A stretch of DNA of 20,653 nt from Pelargonium nanum (lineage: Eukaryota; Streptophyta; Magnoliopsida; Geraniales; Geraniaceae), in contig JAYMTF010001910.1 in NCBI GenBank assembly GCA_036897485.1, positions 1 to 20,653 on the forward strand. Direction: 5' to 3'. A model generated the notes under the pieces. It was not told the origin of the DNA. It saw only the letters and a program-made list of their open reading frames with translations, and ran no database searches. Below, in pieces: positions 19,194 through 20,653 of the stretch. Position 1 is the stretch's first letter. Each line of letters begins with the position of its first letter. The translations under genes and the position numbers were made by a program.

Positions 19194-19541
19194 TTAAAAA
19201 AGTTTTTTTTTTTTTTTATTTTTTATAGCAAAATAACTGATTTTATTAAATGGAATCAGCTAATAACATGGACACTGCCTCCTGAGGAGCATTTGGACCG
19301 ACCCACTCCTCTCGACCTGATACAAAAATCGAGCACCTAGCTAACACATGAGCGACACGGTTTGCAGATCGACGAACAAAACATAACGAAACACTACCTA
19401 ACTCCGCCAAAACAAAACGGATATCATCAATTAACAAACCGAAGGCACTGTTGTCCTCCCCTCCAGTTTGCACCGCATTCACCACAGTCAAGGCATCTGA
19501 CTCCACAATCACATCTGACCATCCCTTCTCTTAAAAAAGTT
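19194..19541. repeat. 11-bp target-site duplication of the LINE insertion
   Basis: TTAAAAAAGTT occurs at 19194-19204 and 19531-19541, exactly bounding the LINE remnant. The left copy runs into the poly(T), so its right edge is approximate by one or two bases. The perfect match suggests a fairly recent insertion. Confidence 0.75.
19205..19530 (-). mobile_element. 5'-truncated LINE remnant with RNase H-like end
   Basis: On the minus strand a frame runs from the insertion edge at ~19530 to a stop at ~19246. It encodes about 95 residues including WSDVIVESDA and VRRSANRVAHVLAR, the pattern of the RNase H-like domain at the end of many plant LINE polyproteins. The acidic residue of VESDA is in place. 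After the stop come an untranslated stretch and, at 19205-19230, a T-rich run that is the element's poly(A) tail. The unit is flanked by TTAAAAAAGTT at 19194-19204 and 19531-19541. A poly(A) tail, 5' truncation and target duplication together fit target-primed reverse transcription. It is a dead copy lacking reverse transcriptase and endonuclease. A stand-alone plant RNase H-like gene fragment is a less likely source. Confidence 0.8.
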
Positions 19542-19615
19542 ACTATTTCTCGAACTCGAGACCTCAAATAAAATTAAAAAAAAAAACTTAAACCGTTTGG
19601 TCTAACATGCTTTGT
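19542..19615 (-). repeat. Second SINE-like fragment with the 19-bp motif
   Basis: Positions 19548-19566 are identical to 106-124 at the window start and in the same orientation. As in that copy, a TTAAAC word follows, here after an A-rich insertion. On the minus strand the piece reads from about 19615 (TTAGACCAAACGG, loosely A-box-like) through an A/T run to GAGGTCTCGAGTTCGAG (B-box-like). Similarity to the first copy beyond the motif is weak. Likely a decayed relative of the same element type. Confidence 0.4.
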
Positions 19616-20653
19616 TAAAAGTTATTATTTGTTCGATAAAAAAAAAGTTATTATGAGAAATTTAATAAAAATAAAAATGAAAATGAAATTTTCCCATAAT
19701 TTATTTAAAAGTTTCTCACAAAATTTGATAAAACTCTATTTTAAAGACAAATTTAATGCAAACAATGGCATTTATTTTAATTATAATTAAATGTTGTGTG
19801 AAATCCAAAACAGTTATATATTCACATTAGTTGTATTAAGATTATATTATAGCAATCATATGTAGTCAAATTGCAGCTTTAATTTAGTGATGGTCAATGG
19901 TAGTGAGTATATTTAGACAATTAATTTTCTTGTTGTTTGGGATAAACATGAACTGATTCACTAACCTACCAATATAGTAATTAACATGTGAGTAGTTATC
20001 ATAATATTAATACTTAATTATATACTAATTAGAAACTAATTGAAAGTTATTTGTTGGTCAAAACAAACAATATATGGATAATGATCTGTTGCACATGTTA
20101 CAGTTTGGTTTTGCCATGCATGTATAATATATATTGTTTTGTTTTCAAAGTTAAATCTTACATATTAATTAGACTAATTAATAATCACCAAGTTTTTATC
20201 TAATCAAAACAAAATCGACAGAATTCACTTGTTTACAACCGAAAATGTTGATCGTTTCCTCTCTGAGCTCTAGTTCTTCATCGTAGTTTTTTTTATTAGT
20301 CGGTGGATCGAGATCGCTTGAGATTGTTGCAGGGAGATGATTTTAAAAAGAACAATGATTGATATTATTGTTCTATTAAGTTTTTAACCAACTATGTGAC
20401 AGTTGATTATATATTCTTATGAATATTTGATATCTGCAAATAAAGTCATTCACGTTTAAGTTATCTAGTTTTATGTCAGATTTGTAATTAATACAGTTTG
20501 TAATCCCTCGTAAATGTTAATGAAATAAATACTTCATTTGAAAAACCTCTAAGTTTCTCTTAATCCTCAAATCTGAAAATGTAATTTTTATTGGCTAATC
20601 CATGTGGTCTCATGTGTCTAAACACTCCCTCATGATCAACCTAATATATATAT
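19616..20653. other. Intergenic, AT-rich, no gene recognised
   Basis: About 1 kb of very AT-rich sequence to the window end. Around 20240-20340 the base composition is less skewed, but no frame, splice pattern or promoter can be supported. Any next gene must lie outside. Confidence 0.6.

Overview
The window is nuclear DNA of a flowering plant, most likely a dicot. It holds one large, intron-rich gene with short exons, T-rich introns with GT..AG borders, AT-rich flanks, and degraded plant-type mobile elements. The sequence alone does not identify the species.

Layout. Bases 1-176 are the end of a dispersed, SINE-like repeat on the minus strand. Bases 177-~640 are the probable promoter. The 5' leader (~640-952) carries TTC and GA runs, a strong hairpin with a 14-codon upstream ORF, and an AUUUA run. 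From 950 to 14643 runs a complete plus-strand class XI myosin gene. I reconstruct 39 coding exons with GT..AG introns and an uninterrupted frame of 4,551 nt (1,516 residues plus stop). The product has an N-terminal SH3-like region, a motor domain with P-loop, switch I and switch II, six IQ motifs, a coiled coil, a short linker and a DIL-type globular cargo tail. From remembered family sequences, the closest relative is Arabidopsis XI-2 (MYA2). The start codon is the last three bases of exon 1. Several introns carry their own structure: a 40-bp minisatellite (intron 3), two CT tracts (intron 36), and a MITE-like element plus a direct repeat (intron 38).

Downstream (14644-20653) I find a plausible 3' UTR and then about 5.7 kb with no recognisable host gene. 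This part contains three diverged tandem duplications (periods about 75, 70 and 180 bp), a TG/TATG microsatellite, and a 5'-truncated minus-strand LINE remnant. The LINE remnant encodes the end of an RNase H-like domain, has a poly(A) tail, and is bounded by an 11-bp target-site duplication. Beside it lies a second piece carrying the same 19-bp motif as the window's first repeat.

There is one working gene, so there is no operon or pathway to describe. The protein should act as an actin motor that carries organelles or vesicles in the plant cytoplasm. I did not find a novel multi-gene system. The points most worth a second look are the leader architecture, a Cys-to-Met change in the SH1 helix of the motor, and the transposon insertions.
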